A DNA stretch of 64,000 nt from Gammaproteobacteria bacterium (GTDB lineage Bacteria > Pseudomonadota > Gammaproteobacteria > Enterobacterales > Alteromonadaceae). A program made the position numbers and the translations under genes. Position 1 is the stretch's first letter. Each line of letters begins with the position of its first letter. Under the pieces are notes generated by a model that saw only the letters and a program-made list of their open reading frames with translations, did not search any database and was not told where the DNA came from. The stretch covers positions 124,001-188,000 of the forward strand of contig JAHKAA010000026.1 in assembly GCA_018825965.1 (NCBI GenBank). Reading direction: 5' to 3'. Below are positions 12,355 through 21,700 of the stretch, piece by piece.

Positions 12355-12840
12355 TCAGTTCACAGCAATAAAAGTGGTCTGTTTTACTTCTTCCATCACC
12401 ACATAAGTACGGCTTTCGCGCACACTGGGTAAACGTAATAAGGTTTCGCCCAACAATTCACGGTAAGCGGCCATATTAGCAACCCGGGTTTTGAGTAAGA
12501 AGTCGAAACTACCGGACACTAAATGGCATTCCTGTATCTCATGCGACTTCTGCACCGCTTTGCTGAACTCATCAAAATCCTCAGGTGAGGTTTTGCTTAA
12601 GGTGATTTCAACAAAAACCAGTAACGCGGAACCTACTTTATTCGGGTCAACCTGCGCTGTATAGCCCAGAATATAGCCTTCGGCTTCTAATTTACGCACC
12701 CGTTCCAGACAAGGAGTCGCGCTGAGCCCTACCCTTTTGGCCAATTCAACATTGGCAATACGGCCATCTTTTTGCAATTCAGTCAGAATTTTGCGATCGA
12801 TCCTGTCTAATTTCTTCACACTTTTACTGGTTTCGTACAT
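12355..12840 (-). CDS. lrp: Leucine-responsive regulatory protein
   Basis: Global Lrp/AsnC-type regulator: an N-terminal helix-turn-helix (DRIDRKILTELQKDGR ... LAKRVGLSATPCLERVRKLE) and a C-terminal ligand-binding RAM domain ending in TYVVMEEVKQ, nearly the same as E. coli Lrp over its whole length. The ATG at 12838-12840 gives 161 residues. A GTG 18 bases upstream is in frame, and neither has a clear ribosome-binding site. It is divergent from ald, whose product removes alanine, an Lrp effector. Lrp regulation of ald across the shared 135-base intergenic region is plausible (inference). Confidence 0.95.
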   Translation of the reverse strand: MYETSKSVKKLDRIDRKILTELQKDGRIANVELAKRVGLSATPCLERVRKLEAEGYILGYTAQVDPNKVGSALLVFVEITLSKTSPEDFDEFSKAVQKSHEIQECHLVSGSFDFLLKTRVANMAAYRELLGETLLRLPSVRESRTYVVMEEVKQTTFIAVN

Positions 12841-12975
12841 AGCAGATAAAAATTTCACTTTTGAATTTATAACAGGATTTATAACTGCGCTTCAGCTAAA
12901 AAACAACAGGTAAAACTACAAATCTATAACTATACTAGGCAAAAATTTTACCCAACCCTACACAGGCGGAATATC
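12841..12975. promoter_or_regulatory. Divergent lrp/ald promoter region
   Basis: AT-rich 135-base spacer. A TATACT hexamer at 12931-12936 is a possible -10 element for ald, 40 bases before its ATG. ald has an AGGCGGA ribosome-binding site. TTTATAAC-type repeats upstream of lrp could be Lrp sites, but I cannot prove this. Confidence 0.45.
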
Positions 12976-14097
12976 ATGATTATTGGCGTACCTAAAGAAA
13001 TTAAAAACCACGAATACCGCGTCGGTATGACCCCAGCCAGCGTGCGTGAACTGACAGCTCTGGGCCACAGTGTTGTTGTTGAACACAATGCAGGTAGTGG
13101 CATTGGTTTTGGTGACGACGCCTATCAGGCCGTTGGTGCAACAGTATTAGCCACTGCAGCTGAAGTTTTTGCTCAGGCTGATATGATTGTCAAAGTAAAA
13201 GAGCCTCAGGCCGTTGAGCGCGCTATGCTGCGTGAGGGCCAGATCCTGTTTACTTACCTGCACTTAGCGCCGGATCTGCCACAAACAGAAGACCTGATCA
13301 AATCCAAAGCTATTTGTATCGCTTACGAAACAGTCACAGACAACCGGGGTGGCTTGCCTTTATTAGCTCCTATGTCTGAAGTTGCTGGCCGTATGTCTAT
13401 TCAGGCTGGTGCCCGTGCACTCGAAAAATCATGTGCTGGCCGTGGTATGTTATTAGGTGGCGTACCTGGTGTTGAACCTGCCAAAGTCGTCATTATCGGT
13501 GGCGGTATGGTCGGTACTAACGCAGCTCAGATGGCTGTGGGTATGGGTGCTGACGTAGTAGTTCTGGACCGCAGCGTAGACGTATTACGCCGTATCGATG
13601 CTCAGTTTAACGGCGCAGTAAAAACTGTGTACTCCACTGTAGATGCGCTGGAAAAACATGTGTTGTCTGCTGACTTAGTTATTGGTGGTGTATTAATTCC
13701 AGGTGCTGCTGCTCCTAAGCTGGTGACTGCGGATCATATCAAACGTATGAAGCCAGGTTCTGCCATTGTTGACGTGGCTATCGATCAGGGCGGTTGTGTA
13801 GAGACCTCTAAAGCCACTACTCACGCTGAACCTACCTACATTGTGGATGACGTAGTGCATTACTGTGTGGCCAACATGCCAGGCGCAGTGCCACTGACTT
13901 CTACTTTTGCACTAAACAACGCTACTTTGCCATTTATTATCCGTTTAGCCAACAAAGGCTACAAACAGGCATTGCTGGACGACGCACACCTGTTAAACGG
14001 CTTAAACGTGATCAATGGTCATGTGGTAAACCAACACGTAGCAGACGCGTTAAATCTGCCATTTGTTGAACCTAAGCAAGTGTTAGCAGCACTGTAA
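12976..14097 (+). CDS. ald: Alanine dehydrogenase
   Basis: NAD-dependent oxidative deamination of L-alanine to pyruvate and ammonium. The 373-residue sequence has the AlaDH/PNT N-terminal signature IGVPKEIKNHEYRVGMTP, the catalytic lysine in VKVKEPQ and histidine in FTYLHLAPD. The Rossmann glycine-rich loop is VVIIGGGMVGTNAAQMA, and the conserved NMPGAVPLTSTFALNNATLPF lies near the C-terminus. It is paired divergently with lrp and ends at a strong terminator. Confidence 0.97.
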   Translation: MIIGVPKEIKNHEYRVGMTPASVRELTALGHSVVVEHNAGSGIGFGDDAYQAVGATVLATAAEVFAQADMIVKVKEPQAVERAMLREGQILFTYLHLAPDLPQTEDLIKSKAICIAYETVTDNRGGLPLLAPMSEVAGRMSIQAGARALEKSCAGRGMLLGGVPGVEPAKVVIIGGGMVGTNAAQMAVGMGADVVVLDRSVDVLRRIDAQFNGAVKTVYSTVDALEKHVLSADLVIGGVLIPGAAAPKLVTADHIKRMKPGSAIVDVAIDQGGCVETSKATTHAEPTYIVDDVVHYCVANMPGAVPLTSTFALNNATLPFIIRLANKGYKQALLDDAHLLNGLNVINGHVVNQHVADALNLPFVEPKQVLAAL

Positions 14098-14118
14098 TTT
14101 TTACAGCACTTCTTATCA

Positions 14119-14147
14119 GGGCGGCCTTAGGTCGCCCTTTTTTTTTT
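14119..14147 (+). terminator. Rho-independent terminator after ald
   Basis: 8-bp stem GGGCGGCC/GGTCGCCC (one G-T pair) with a 3-nt loop and a run of ten T residues. Confidence 0.92.
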
Positions 14148-14196
14148 CTGCAAATTCCGTTAGTCTTTCGGCTTGATCCTCAAAGGTTTTTTTATC

Positions 14197-14625
14197 ATGA
14201 ACTATCTGTTATCTGCGCTTTTTGCTTTAAGTTTTTCTGTTGTTGCTGTTGAGGATATCCAGTTTGAAAAAGAATGGATCAAAGTGGGCCACCTTGAACT
14301 CGAAGTAGAGCTGGCCTTAACCACAGAGCAACGCGCCCGCGGCCTGATGTACCGCGACAAAGTAGAAAACGGCATGTTATTTATTTACGAAGAAGAGCGC
14401 ATATTGTCGTTCTGGATGCTAAACACCAAAGTACCGCTGGATATCGCCTATATCAAAGCCGACTGGACCATAGAGCCAGTGCAACATTTGTATCCCTATG
14501 ATGAAAAAGGCAAAAAATCCAAAGGCCCGGCTATAGGCGCTTTGGAAATGCCACAAGGTTGGTTTAAAGCCCAAGGTTTAGCAGCAGGCGCTCAAATTAT
14601 CCGCTGTGGCAAGAAGTGTGATTGA
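14197..14625 (+). CDS. Exported DUF192 family protein
   Basis: A 142-residue protein with an N-terminal signal peptide (NYLLSALFALSFSVVAV), followed by one DUF192 domain. Domain hallmarks are the TTEQRARGLMYRDKVENGMLF segment, FWMLNTKVPLDIAYI, and the C-terminal ALEMPQGWFKAQGLAAGAQI. DUF192 proteins are small periplasmic beta-barrel-like proteins of unknown function. The ATG at 14197 is preceded by AAAGG; an ATT/ATA-region extension starting at 14173 is less likely. It is a monocistronic gene between the ald terminator and the ccdAB locus. Confidence 0.85.
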   Translation: MNYLLSALFALSFSVVAVEDIQFEKEWIKVGHLELEVELALTTEQRARGLMYRDKVENGMLFIYEEERILSFWMLNTKVPLDIAYIKADWTIEPVQHLYPYDEKGKKSKGPAIGALEMPQGWFKAQGLAAGAQIIRCGKKCD

Positions 14626-14628
14626 TCG

Positions 14629-14674
14629 GACCTGTAGGTTGCAATCGCCGCCAAGCGGCATTGCAACGGAGGTC
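14629..14674. repeat. REP-like imperfect palindrome
   Basis: Outer arms GACCT (14629-14633) and AGGTC (14670-14674) enclose inner arms GTTGCAAT (14638-14645) and ATTGCAAC (14660-14667), with a CGCCG/CGGC pairing near the tip. The nested 46-base structure lies between two convergent genes. It looks like a REP-type intergenic repeat; I found no second copy in this window. Confidence 0.55.
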
Positions 14675-14721
14675 TCATCGATATAACCAACTTCAGCTTA
14701 CAATGGCAGTTAAAAGACCAA

Positions 14722-15039
14722 TTAAATACCCGTAATGGCGAGATCCAAAGCCGAAACTATCTGATCTCTGAAATGCGCTAAAGTACCCACAGGGTCCTTT
14801 AGATGTTTGACTGGTATCGAAGCTAGCTGCGGTGTCAGCAACAGTAACTCCTCGCCTTTGAAACTCACCTGTGGTGTAAGGCCCTTCATCGCCCCATTAC
14901 CAAAAGCTGAAAGCCTGCCCAAAGGAATAATAATACGAGTTGTAAGCTCTGTAAGAACAGCGCTCTGAATATCAACCAGGTAGGGATAATGGGCTTTGCT
15001 CTGGCTACTGGGATTTGCATACACATCAAATTGAGCCAT
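14722..15039 (-). CDS. ccdB: CcdB-type gyrase-poisoning toxin
   Basis: A 105-residue protein with the CcdB fold pattern: MAQFDVYANP, then YPYLVDIQSAVLTEL, RIIIPLG, LTPQVSFKGEELLLLTPQLASIPVK, and the C-terminal DQIVSALDLAITGI. CcdB traps DNA gyrase through its extreme C-terminus, which in the F-plasmid toxin is WGI. Here it is TGI, like chromosomal Vibrio CcdB proteins as I remember them. The ATG overlaps the ccdA stop by one base (TGATG), the usual coupling of the pair. A chromosomal module with intact-looking partners. Confidence 0.92.
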   Translation of the reverse strand: MAQFDVYANPSSQSKAHYPYLVDIQSAVLTELTTRIIIPLGRLSAFGNGAMKGLTPQVSFKGEELLLLTPQLASIPVKHLKDPVGTLAHFRDQIVSALDLAITGI

Positions 15040-15284
15040 CAAAAGCTCCTGAATTCTTCACCAAAACAGCCATGCTGTTCCACAAATTCGTTGTAGCTTT
15101 TAATGGCAGCACTATTTTCTTCAACCCATTGAGCAGCTTCGTGTTTGGCCAACTCTTCTTTCAGTGCTCGCTCTAAGGTGGCTGAGAGATTGATATTCAA
15201 AGCCCTACTTTTAAGCAGCAGGTCGCTATTTACTGTAAGGTTCGCTGCTTTTTTGGGTGCTGCTACATCATACAAATCGGCCAT
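15039..15284 (-). CDS. ccdA: CcdA-type antitoxin
   Basis: An 81-residue antitoxin. The N-terminal ribbon-helix-helix part (about residues 12-45: KAANLTVNSDLLLKSRAL, then NINLSATLERALKEELA) binds the operator. The C-terminal tail ending in NEFVEQHGCFGEEFRSF matches the CcdA toxin-binding arm. It is the upstream gene of the ccdAB operon. A cysteine in the tail is not typical of the F-plasmid protein. Confidence 0.92.
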   Translation of the reverse strand: MADLYDVAAPKKAANLTVNSDLLLKSRALNINLSATLERALKEELAKHEAAQWVEENSAAIKSYNEFVEQHGCFGEEFRSF

Positions 15285-15304
15285 AAAACCTCCACAAAAC
15301 TATC

Positions 15305-15324
15305 TATGCTAAAAAAATAGCATA
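15305..15324 (-). promoter_or_regulatory. Candidate ccdAB operator palindrome
   Basis: TATGCTA (15305-15311) and TAGCATA (15318-15324) form a perfect 7-bp inverted repeat around six A residues, 20 bases upstream of ccdA. This is where CcdA-CcdB complexes would repress the operon; the autoregulation is inferred from the family. Confidence 0.5.
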
Positions 15325-15448
15325 TGCACATTAGTATGTTCAGGCAAGAGTTTTAGCGGGACATAAATAAAAGGTCTGACAGATATGAATAGCAAATAAA
15401 GAAGCTTTAATGGCGTAACCGCTGATTACGCCTTACAGAACCCAATGA

Positions 15449-15709
15449 TCAAAGATTAAAAGGTTCCTGATCATCCCGCAGCAGCAGAATTTCGCTAAAG
15501 CCCATTTTAACAAAGGCGTTTTTGCGATAGTCCTTCAGCGCACCACTACCTTTGGCGGTCATGGCGACTTGCTGCTCCATTTTACGAAAGGCAGTGAGGT
15601 CTATGCATTCGGCTGCTGCGACGGCTTCGTAGCTATCGGCGTATTTGTCGTAGCTAAATGGAATTTTTTTCCATTCCCCTTTGAATTTATAACTGATATG
15701 TCGCGCCAT
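15449..15709 (-). CDS. DUF2960-like conserved hypothetical protein
   Basis: An 86-residue basic protein with the opening MARHISYKFKGEWKKIPFSY, which I associate with the DUF2960 family of Shewanella/Vibrio proteins (from memory). It has no membrane segment or signal peptide. Its AAGGAG ribosome-binding site lies inside the 3' end of the acyltransferase gene, and the two reading frames overlap by 23 bases, so the genes are co-transcribed. Function unknown. Confidence 0.75.
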   Translation of the reverse strand: MARHISYKFKGEWKKIPFSYDKYADSYEAVAAAECIDLTAFRKMEQQVAMTAKGSGALKDYRKNAFVKMGFSEILLLRDDQEPFNL

Positions 15710-16889
15710 CTTCCAGCTCCTTGTGTTGTGTTGCCAGCTGTTCTTGCTGCGCTAAGGTCTGCTGTTGTTTCAGTGCCGGTGCTGCATACATTTGCTGCAC
15801 ATAGGATCTTAATTCTGCCGGTAAAGAAGCCATTTTGGTTTGGTACCACAAACTGTCTTCACCAGGATCTAATTCTACGTCCATTTCTGCGGCTAAATAA
15901 TTGACCGGATACAATCGATAACCAGCCCAGATCTGGCGGTCAATCTCAGCAGCTAAAGCCTCAGGGTCCTGAAATCTAGCCTGAATGGCTTCGCCAAAAT
16001 GCACATGCACCCGGCCTTTTTGCCCTACTATGCCCTGTACTATGCTTTGAATATCTTCCATTTCAGATTTTTTGTATTCGCCCGTGCTGGCAAGCCTATA
16101 CAGCTCATTGGCTTTAGCCTGATCCAAAGGGTCAAATTCATAAGATAAACACACAGGCACTATATTTAACGACTGCATATAAGTCGCAAAATCCAAACCG
16201 CGTTTTTTACCTTCAATAAAAAACATTTTTAAAATAGCTTCGTCGGTTTGATCCAAACCATCTTTAGCCCGGCCTTCTTTTTGTGCTATCCAGATGGAAT
16301 GGCCCGTCTCCAGTGAATCTTTGATATAAGCCGACAAATGGCCCAGAGCTTTCAGCATTTCGCGTGGGGCTTTAATAGAGCGCTTGACGATAAAGCTTTT
16401 ATTCAGCTTCATCAGCTCAGTTGCACAAGGCATCTTCAGCAGATTATCGCCTATGGCAATACGCACAGTGTCCATGCTCTTTTGATGCAAACACCAGTTC
16501 AGCAGCGCAGGATCCATAGCAATATCCCGGTGATTCGAGATAAATAAATAAGCTTGTTTTGGATCGAGATGTTCCAGGCCACTGACACTGACACCAGCAC
16601 AACTTTTATGCAGGCTTTGCTGTAAAAAGTCAGCCACCATATTTTGCACATCGGCCACAGTACGCAGGCCTTTGGCTTTACGAGCCAATAACCAACGCAA
16701 TACCGGAGTAAACAAATAACGGATAGTTTTAGGCCAGCTGGCCAGACGGTAATTTAAAATGGCATGCAAAAAATCGGCGTCGTCCAATAAACGACTAATC
16801 GCTTCTGGTACTTCATGGTCAAAATAAGGGCGAATATCCTGAAAAGGATCCGTTTGATTTGGCACAGCTTTTAAACCCAAAGTTATCAA
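15687..16889 (-). CDS. PlsC-like glycerol-3-phosphate/1-acylglycerol-phosphate acyltransferase
   Basis: Phospholipid acyltransferase family. The core runs from about residue 110 to 260, with the catalytic NHRDIAMDP (NHxxxxD-type), the SFIVKRS block and the acceptor-binding QKEGRAKDG. At 400 residues it is longer than classical PlsC (about 245); the additional N-terminal 100 residues and the C-terminal 90 residues are helical. It therefore belongs to the longer family seen in gammaproteobacteria rather than being the housekeeping PlsC. The start is uncertain: the frame opens with a TTG at 16887-16889 preceded by AGGG, and a GTG ten codons in is an alternative. Confidence 0.8.
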   Translation of the reverse strand: MITLGLKAVPNQTDPFQDIRPYFDHEVPEAISRLLDDADFLHAILNYRLASWPKTIRYLFTPVLRWLLARKAKGLRTVADVQNMVADFLQQSLHKSCAGVSVSGLEHLDPKQAYLFISNHRDIAMDPALLNWCLHQKSMDTVRIAIGDNLLKMPCATELMKLNKSFIVKRSIKAPREMLKALGHLSAYIKDSLETGHSIWIAQKEGRAKDGLDQTDEAILKMFFIEGKKRGLDFATYMQSLNIVPVCLSYEFDPLDQAKANELYRLASTGEYKKSEMEDIQSIVQGIVGQKGRVHVHFGEAIQARFQDPEALAAEIDRQIWAGYRLYPVNYLAAEMDVELDPGEDSLWYQTKMASLPAELRSYVQQMYAAPALKQQQTLAQQEQLATQHKELEDGATYQL

Positions 16890-16982
16890 TGAGCCCTATT
16901 CTACCCGTTGTCAGACGGATCACCAGAGCAATCTGGCCCGATCACTTTGCAGTTGATGTTTTATTAGGCGCTTTTCGTTAAA

Positions 16983-17501
16983 TCAGGCCGTCAGAGCGTA
17001 AAGAGCTGGCAATTGCACCGGCATCAGGCGATTTTGTTGCACCCGAACCAACTGGCCTGCTGACAGTTGCTTGCCATTTAAAAGCTCCATCGATTCGAGC
17101 AGCAGGCAATCCACCATAGGCTCAGCCTTGGCTACCAGCAGTACTTTAGCGCGGTTAGCACCTTCTAGTTTGGCAATGCTCATCAAGTCGGTAGCACATT
17201 CTATGCTGGAGAAGTTAAACAGATGGCTTTTTTGCACAGGAGCTTTAACAAAACTCAAAGCAGCAACAGCCTGAGCTGCAACTGTCAGAAGTTCAGTATC
17301 CGGCAATAAGCCTTCCAAAGCTTCGGCAAAGTCCATCAACAGCTGGGCTTGTTCCATACAGAGGCGTTGCTGCTCTGGTAACATTTTCAATTCTTTGGCA
17401 CTAAAGGCTGTTTGAATATGGTGGCTGTTTGATAACTGCAGCAGCAAAAGGTCTTGCTCAGCGCAATACTGCCAGCACCAGTCAGGGCATAAAGGCAACA
17501 T
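16983..17501 (-). CDS. zapC: Cell division protein ZapC
   Basis: Z-ring associated protein that promotes lateral bundling of FtsZ filaments in gammaproteobacteria. The 172-residue product shares the family layout (W-x-W/Y near the N-terminus: PDWCWQYC; a C-terminal LLNGKQLSAGQLVRVQQNRLMPVQLPA resembling the E. coli end). It sits immediately downstream of pyrD, the same neighbourhood as in E. coli. The start is set to the ATG at 17499-17501, since AAGGA is spaced 6 bases before it; a TTG two codons earlier is in frame. Confidence 0.8.
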   Translation of the reverse strand: MLPLCPDWCWQYCAEQDLLLLQLSNSHHIQTAFSAKELKMLPEQQRLCMEQAQLLMDFAEALEGLLPDTELLTVAAQAVAALSFVKAPVQKSHLFNFSSIECATDLMSIAKLEGANRAKVLLVAKAEPMVDCLLLESMELLNGKQLSAGQLVRVQQNRLMPVQLPALYALTA

Positions 17502-17610
17502 ACTCAATCCTTGTCAATTCAAGATGTTGCCTTTCTACACTTGTTTTTAACGCCTGTTAAAGATTATTTTGGACTAATTTTTAAGGATCAAAAATTGATC
17601 GGTATAAGGG

Positions 17611-18624
17611 CTATTTCAGGCTCTCGACGATCGCTTTGATCAAAGCCGGGCCCTGATAAATAAAGTTAGAATAAACCTGAACCAGATTAGCACCAGCGTC
17701 CATTTTTTCCTGTGCAGCTGCAGCTGAATCTATACCACCTACGCCAATAATAGGCAGTTGTGGGCCTAATGCAGCGCGGAACTGGCGGATAATCTCCGTG
17801 CTTTTTTGTTGCACGGGTAAACCGCTTAAACCGCCCATTTCATTGCCATATTTCAGGTGTTGCACCGAGCTTTTATCCAGGGTGGTGTTGGTCGCAATTA
17901 CGCCATCCATTTTGCTGCGAAGCAAAGTTTCGGCCACTTGCTGCACCGCCACTTCGTCCATATCAGGCGCTATTTTGACAAAAATTGGCACATATTTGTC
18001 TTGCTGAGCCTGTAAGTCCAATTGCTCATTTTTCACCGCCTGCAATAAATCAAAGAGCGCGTCACCAAATTGCAGATCCCGTAAACCCGGTGTGTTGGGC
18101 GAAGAAATATTGACCGTGATATAACTGGCGTGGGCATAGACTTTACGCATACAGGCAATGTAGTCATCTTTGCCCTGCTCGTTGGGCGTGTCTTTGTTTT
18201 TGCCAATGTTAATGCCAAGCACACCTTTGTAGCCCGACTTTTTTACGTTTTCAACCAGATAATCCACACCTTTGTTATTAAAGCCCATGCGGTTAATAAT
18301 GGCGTTGGCTTCTGGTAAACGGAATAAACGAGGTTTATCGTTGCCCACTTGTGGCCGTGGTGTCACTGTGCCTACTTCAATAAAGCCAAAACCCATCTGA
18401 CCAAAAGCGTCAATGCAATCGGCGTTTTTATCCAGGCCAGCCGCTAAACCTACTGGATTATCAAAATGGATACCCGCTACTGTCACAGGTTTTTTTGGTA
18501 AGTCCTGACGCCACAGCATGGATGCCGGAGTATTTTTTAAATGCTTTAAGCTGCCAAGGGCCAGGTGATGTGAAAACTCAGCATCTGTACAAAACATTAA
18601 AGAACGCGCCAGTGAATAGAACAT
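17611..18624 (-). CDS. pyrD: Dihydroorotate dehydrogenase (quinone), class 2
   Basis: Fourth step of pyrimidine synthesis: oxidises dihydroorotate to orotate and passes electrons to ubiquinone at the inner membrane. The 337 residues match the E. coli length. The N-terminal amphipathic helix ([21 protein letters not shown]) is the membrane/quinone site of class 2 enzymes. [15 protein letters not shown] carries the catalytic serine, and the FMN phosphate site is [27 protein letters not shown]. It lies upstream of zapC on the same strand. Confidence 0.97.
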   Translation of the reverse strand: MFYSLARSLMFCTDAEFSHHLALGSLKHLKNTPASMLWRQDLPKKPVTVAGIHFDNPVGLAAGLDKNADCIDAFGQMGFGFIEVGTVTPRPQVGNDKPRLFRLPEANAIINRMGFNNKGVDYLVENVKKSGYKGVLGINIGKNKDTPNEQGKDDYIACMRKVYAHASYITVNISSPNTPGLRDLQFGDALFDLLQAVKNEQLDLQAQQDKYVPIFVKIAPDMDEVAVQQVAETLLRSKMDGVIATNTTLDKSSVQHLKYGNEMGGLSGLPVQQKSTEIIRQFRAALGPQLPIIGVGGIDSAAAAQEKMDAGANLVQVYSNFIYQGPALIKAIVESLK

Positions 18625-18675
18625 AAGAACCTGCTTTTATCAGTAAAGGGGAAGGCAAATACCATAGTGTGCTGT

Positions 18676-18705
18676 AAAAAGCACCGGCTCTGAAAAGAGC
18701 CGGTG
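18676..18705 (-). terminator. Rho-independent terminator after the NAD-GDH gene
   Basis: Perfect 10-bp stem CACCGGCTCT/AGAGCCGGTG with a 4-nt loop. On the minus strand it is followed by CTTTTT. It separates the GDH gene from pyrD. Confidence 0.9.
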
Positions 18706-18725
18706 TATTCTAGCTGTAACCTGAA

Positions 18726-21700
18726 TTATTTCACAGGGTCACAGTGGTGGCTGAGTAACATCAGTTCACGCAAAGCCACTGAGAATTTAGCAAATTCATG
18801 GCTCTTGGTGGTTTTGAACTCGGCCAGCATATGGCGCCAGCGGGCCAGTACTGGTTCATGTTCAGTAACCCAGCTGCTGATCACAGCCTCTGCGTCACAG
18901 GCCCCTGCACAACCACGTATGACCACTGCGGATAAAGCACGTTGTTGCCAGTCCAGCTCTTCGCGGTATGAAGCGCGGGCCAGAGCCTGCCAATGGTTTG
19001 CCACAGGTTGCTGAGTAATTTGCTCCAGGAACCAGTGCAGATCCAAACGGTCACCCAGTTTGAAGTAAATTTCTGCGCTTAACAGCAGAGAATTTTTCTC
19101 AGCATCAGCCACCTGAGCAATATCCATCACAGAGAAGCTGGTGCTTAGCTGCGCTAAATAACGGGCAACATCAGCAGGCACGCCTTGTTCAATAAAGGCG
19201 TGCTCGTTGGCTGCCAGTTGCTCCGCTTCGGCCGGGGCCAGCAGTGTCTGCAGGTTATTGCTGATTTCAACAAAAGCAGGTTTGAAGAAATCTATCGTCT
19301 GCTGAATATCCAGCGCTTTGTTACGGTGACGTAAGAACCAACGCGTGGTGCGGCGCATAGTGCGACGTAACTGGTGGAAGAGTTTAATTTGCAATGCAGC
19401 TGGAATGAGGTTGTCCAGCTCTTCCAGTTTGCTCCACACCGCTTCCACATCAAACAAATCGCGGGCTATGGTGTAACACACTGCAACTTCAGCCACAGAA
19501 GAACCTGTTTCTTCCATCATACGCTGGGCAAAGTTAGCGCCCATATCGTTGACCATCAGGTTAGCCAGTTTGGTGGCGATGATCTCAGCCTTTAACGGGT
19601 GAGTTTCCATCTCTTTGGCATAACTTTGCTGTAACATTTTTGGAAATGCAGTAAACAGATGGCGTTTGAAGTAACTGTTTTCATAAATTTCCGGCAGTAC
19701 CAGCCACTCTTTCATCACCATTTTGCCGTAAGCGGTCAGAATGGCCAGCTCAGGACGGGTTAAACCCTGACCTTTGGCAGTACGTTCTGCCAGAACTTCG
19801 TCTGAAGGTAAAAACTCCAGTTCACGGTTTAACTTGCCATCTTTTTCCAAAGCATGGATAAAGCGGGTGTATTCCTTCATCTGCTCAGCGCCGAGTACTG
19901 AAGACACAGAAATACTCTGAGTTTGACGGTAACAGTCGTTGATCACAATGTCGGCCACATCACTGGTCATTGCTGCCAATAACTCGTTACGTTGCTTCAG
20001 CGTCATATCACCACTGGCCACCAGAGCGTTTAACAGAATTTTGATGTTTACTTCGTTATCTGAACAGTCTACGCCGCCCACGTTGTCAATAAAGTCTGTG
20101 TTGATACGGCCACCATTGGCTGCGTATTCAATACGGCCACGCTGAGTAGTACCTAAGTTACCACCCTCACCTATGATCCTGGCTTTCACGTCTTTACCGT
20201 TCACGCGAACCGCTTCTGAACCACGGTCGCCCACTTCAGCATGCGTTTCGTCAGTGGCCTTTACATAAGTACCAATACCACCGTTCCAAATCAGATCCAC
20301 GTCCATCATCAAGGCAGCGCGGATAAATTCGTTAGGCGTCAGGCTGACTGCAGTAGTGCCCAACATCTGCTGAATTTGTGGAGTCAGCCTGATGGACTTG
20401 GCGCTACGGGCAAACAAACCACCACCTTCTGAGATCAACGACTTATCGTAATCATCCCAGGTGGACGTTGGCAGGTTAAACAAACGCTCACGCTCAACGA
20501 AGGTTTTTGCTGCATCCGGATTCGGGTCAACAAAAATGTGCATATGGTTAAATGCCACCTGCAGACGGATATGTCTGGATAACAGCATGCCGTTACCAAA
20601 GACGTCACCGGCCATATCACCTATAGCCACACAAGTGAAATCTGTGGTCTGACAGTCTATGCCCACTTCACGGAAGTGACGTTTGACCGACTCCCAGCCA
20701 CCACGGGCTGTAATACCCATACCTTTATGGTCGTAACCATTAGAACCACCAGATGCAAAAGCATCACCTAACCAGTGGTTGTATTCAGCTGAAATCGCGT
20801 TGGCTATATCAGAGAAGGTTGCTGTGCCTTTATCGGCTGCTACGACTAAATACGGGTCATCTTCGTCTAAACGCACCACAGATTTAGGCGGAACTATCTG
20901 GCCCTGCACTATGTTGTCTGTCACATCCAGCAAACCACGGATAAAGGTGCGGTAACATTCTTTACCTTCGTTTAAGAAAGCTTCACGACCGCCTGTTTCC
21001 GGTAATTTCTTACAAACAAAACCACCTTTAGCACCTACTGGTACTATCACAGTGTTTTTTACTTGCTGAGCTTTAACCAAACCCAAAACTTCTGTACGGA
21101 AGTCTTCACGACGGTCTGACCAACGTAAACCACCACGTGCTACTTTACCGCCGCGTAAATGCACACCTTCAACACGCGGTGAGTAGACAAAAATCTCAAA
21201 GGCAGGCACCGGCAATGGCATGTCTGGTATTAAAGACGACTTCACCTTAAAGGAAATGTAGTTCTTCTGCTGACCCTGGGCATTGGGCTGGAAGTAGTTC
21301 GTACGTAAGGTCGCCGACATCATGGCAACAAAACGACGGATAATACGGTCATCATCCAGGTTCACTACATTGTCTAACTGCTCGTTTAACTGCTTTTCAA
21401 TGGCTTCGATAGCTGCCGCATCACCAGTGTTTTGTGGGTCGAACTTGGTGTTAAACAGCTGTACTAACAAATGCGCCAGTTTTGGATAACGGGCAAAAGC
21501 GTTTTCTACATAAGACTGGCTGAAAGTGCCGCCGATCTGACGTTTGTATTTAGCATAAGCACGTAATAACGAGGCTTCGCGGCCTGTTAAGCCAGCCCCT
21601 AAAATCAGACGGTTAAAGCCGTCGTCTTCCAGATCGCCTTTCCATACTTTGGCAAACGAATCCTGGAAAGATAACTGCGCCTGTTCGAAGTCTGTTGGCA

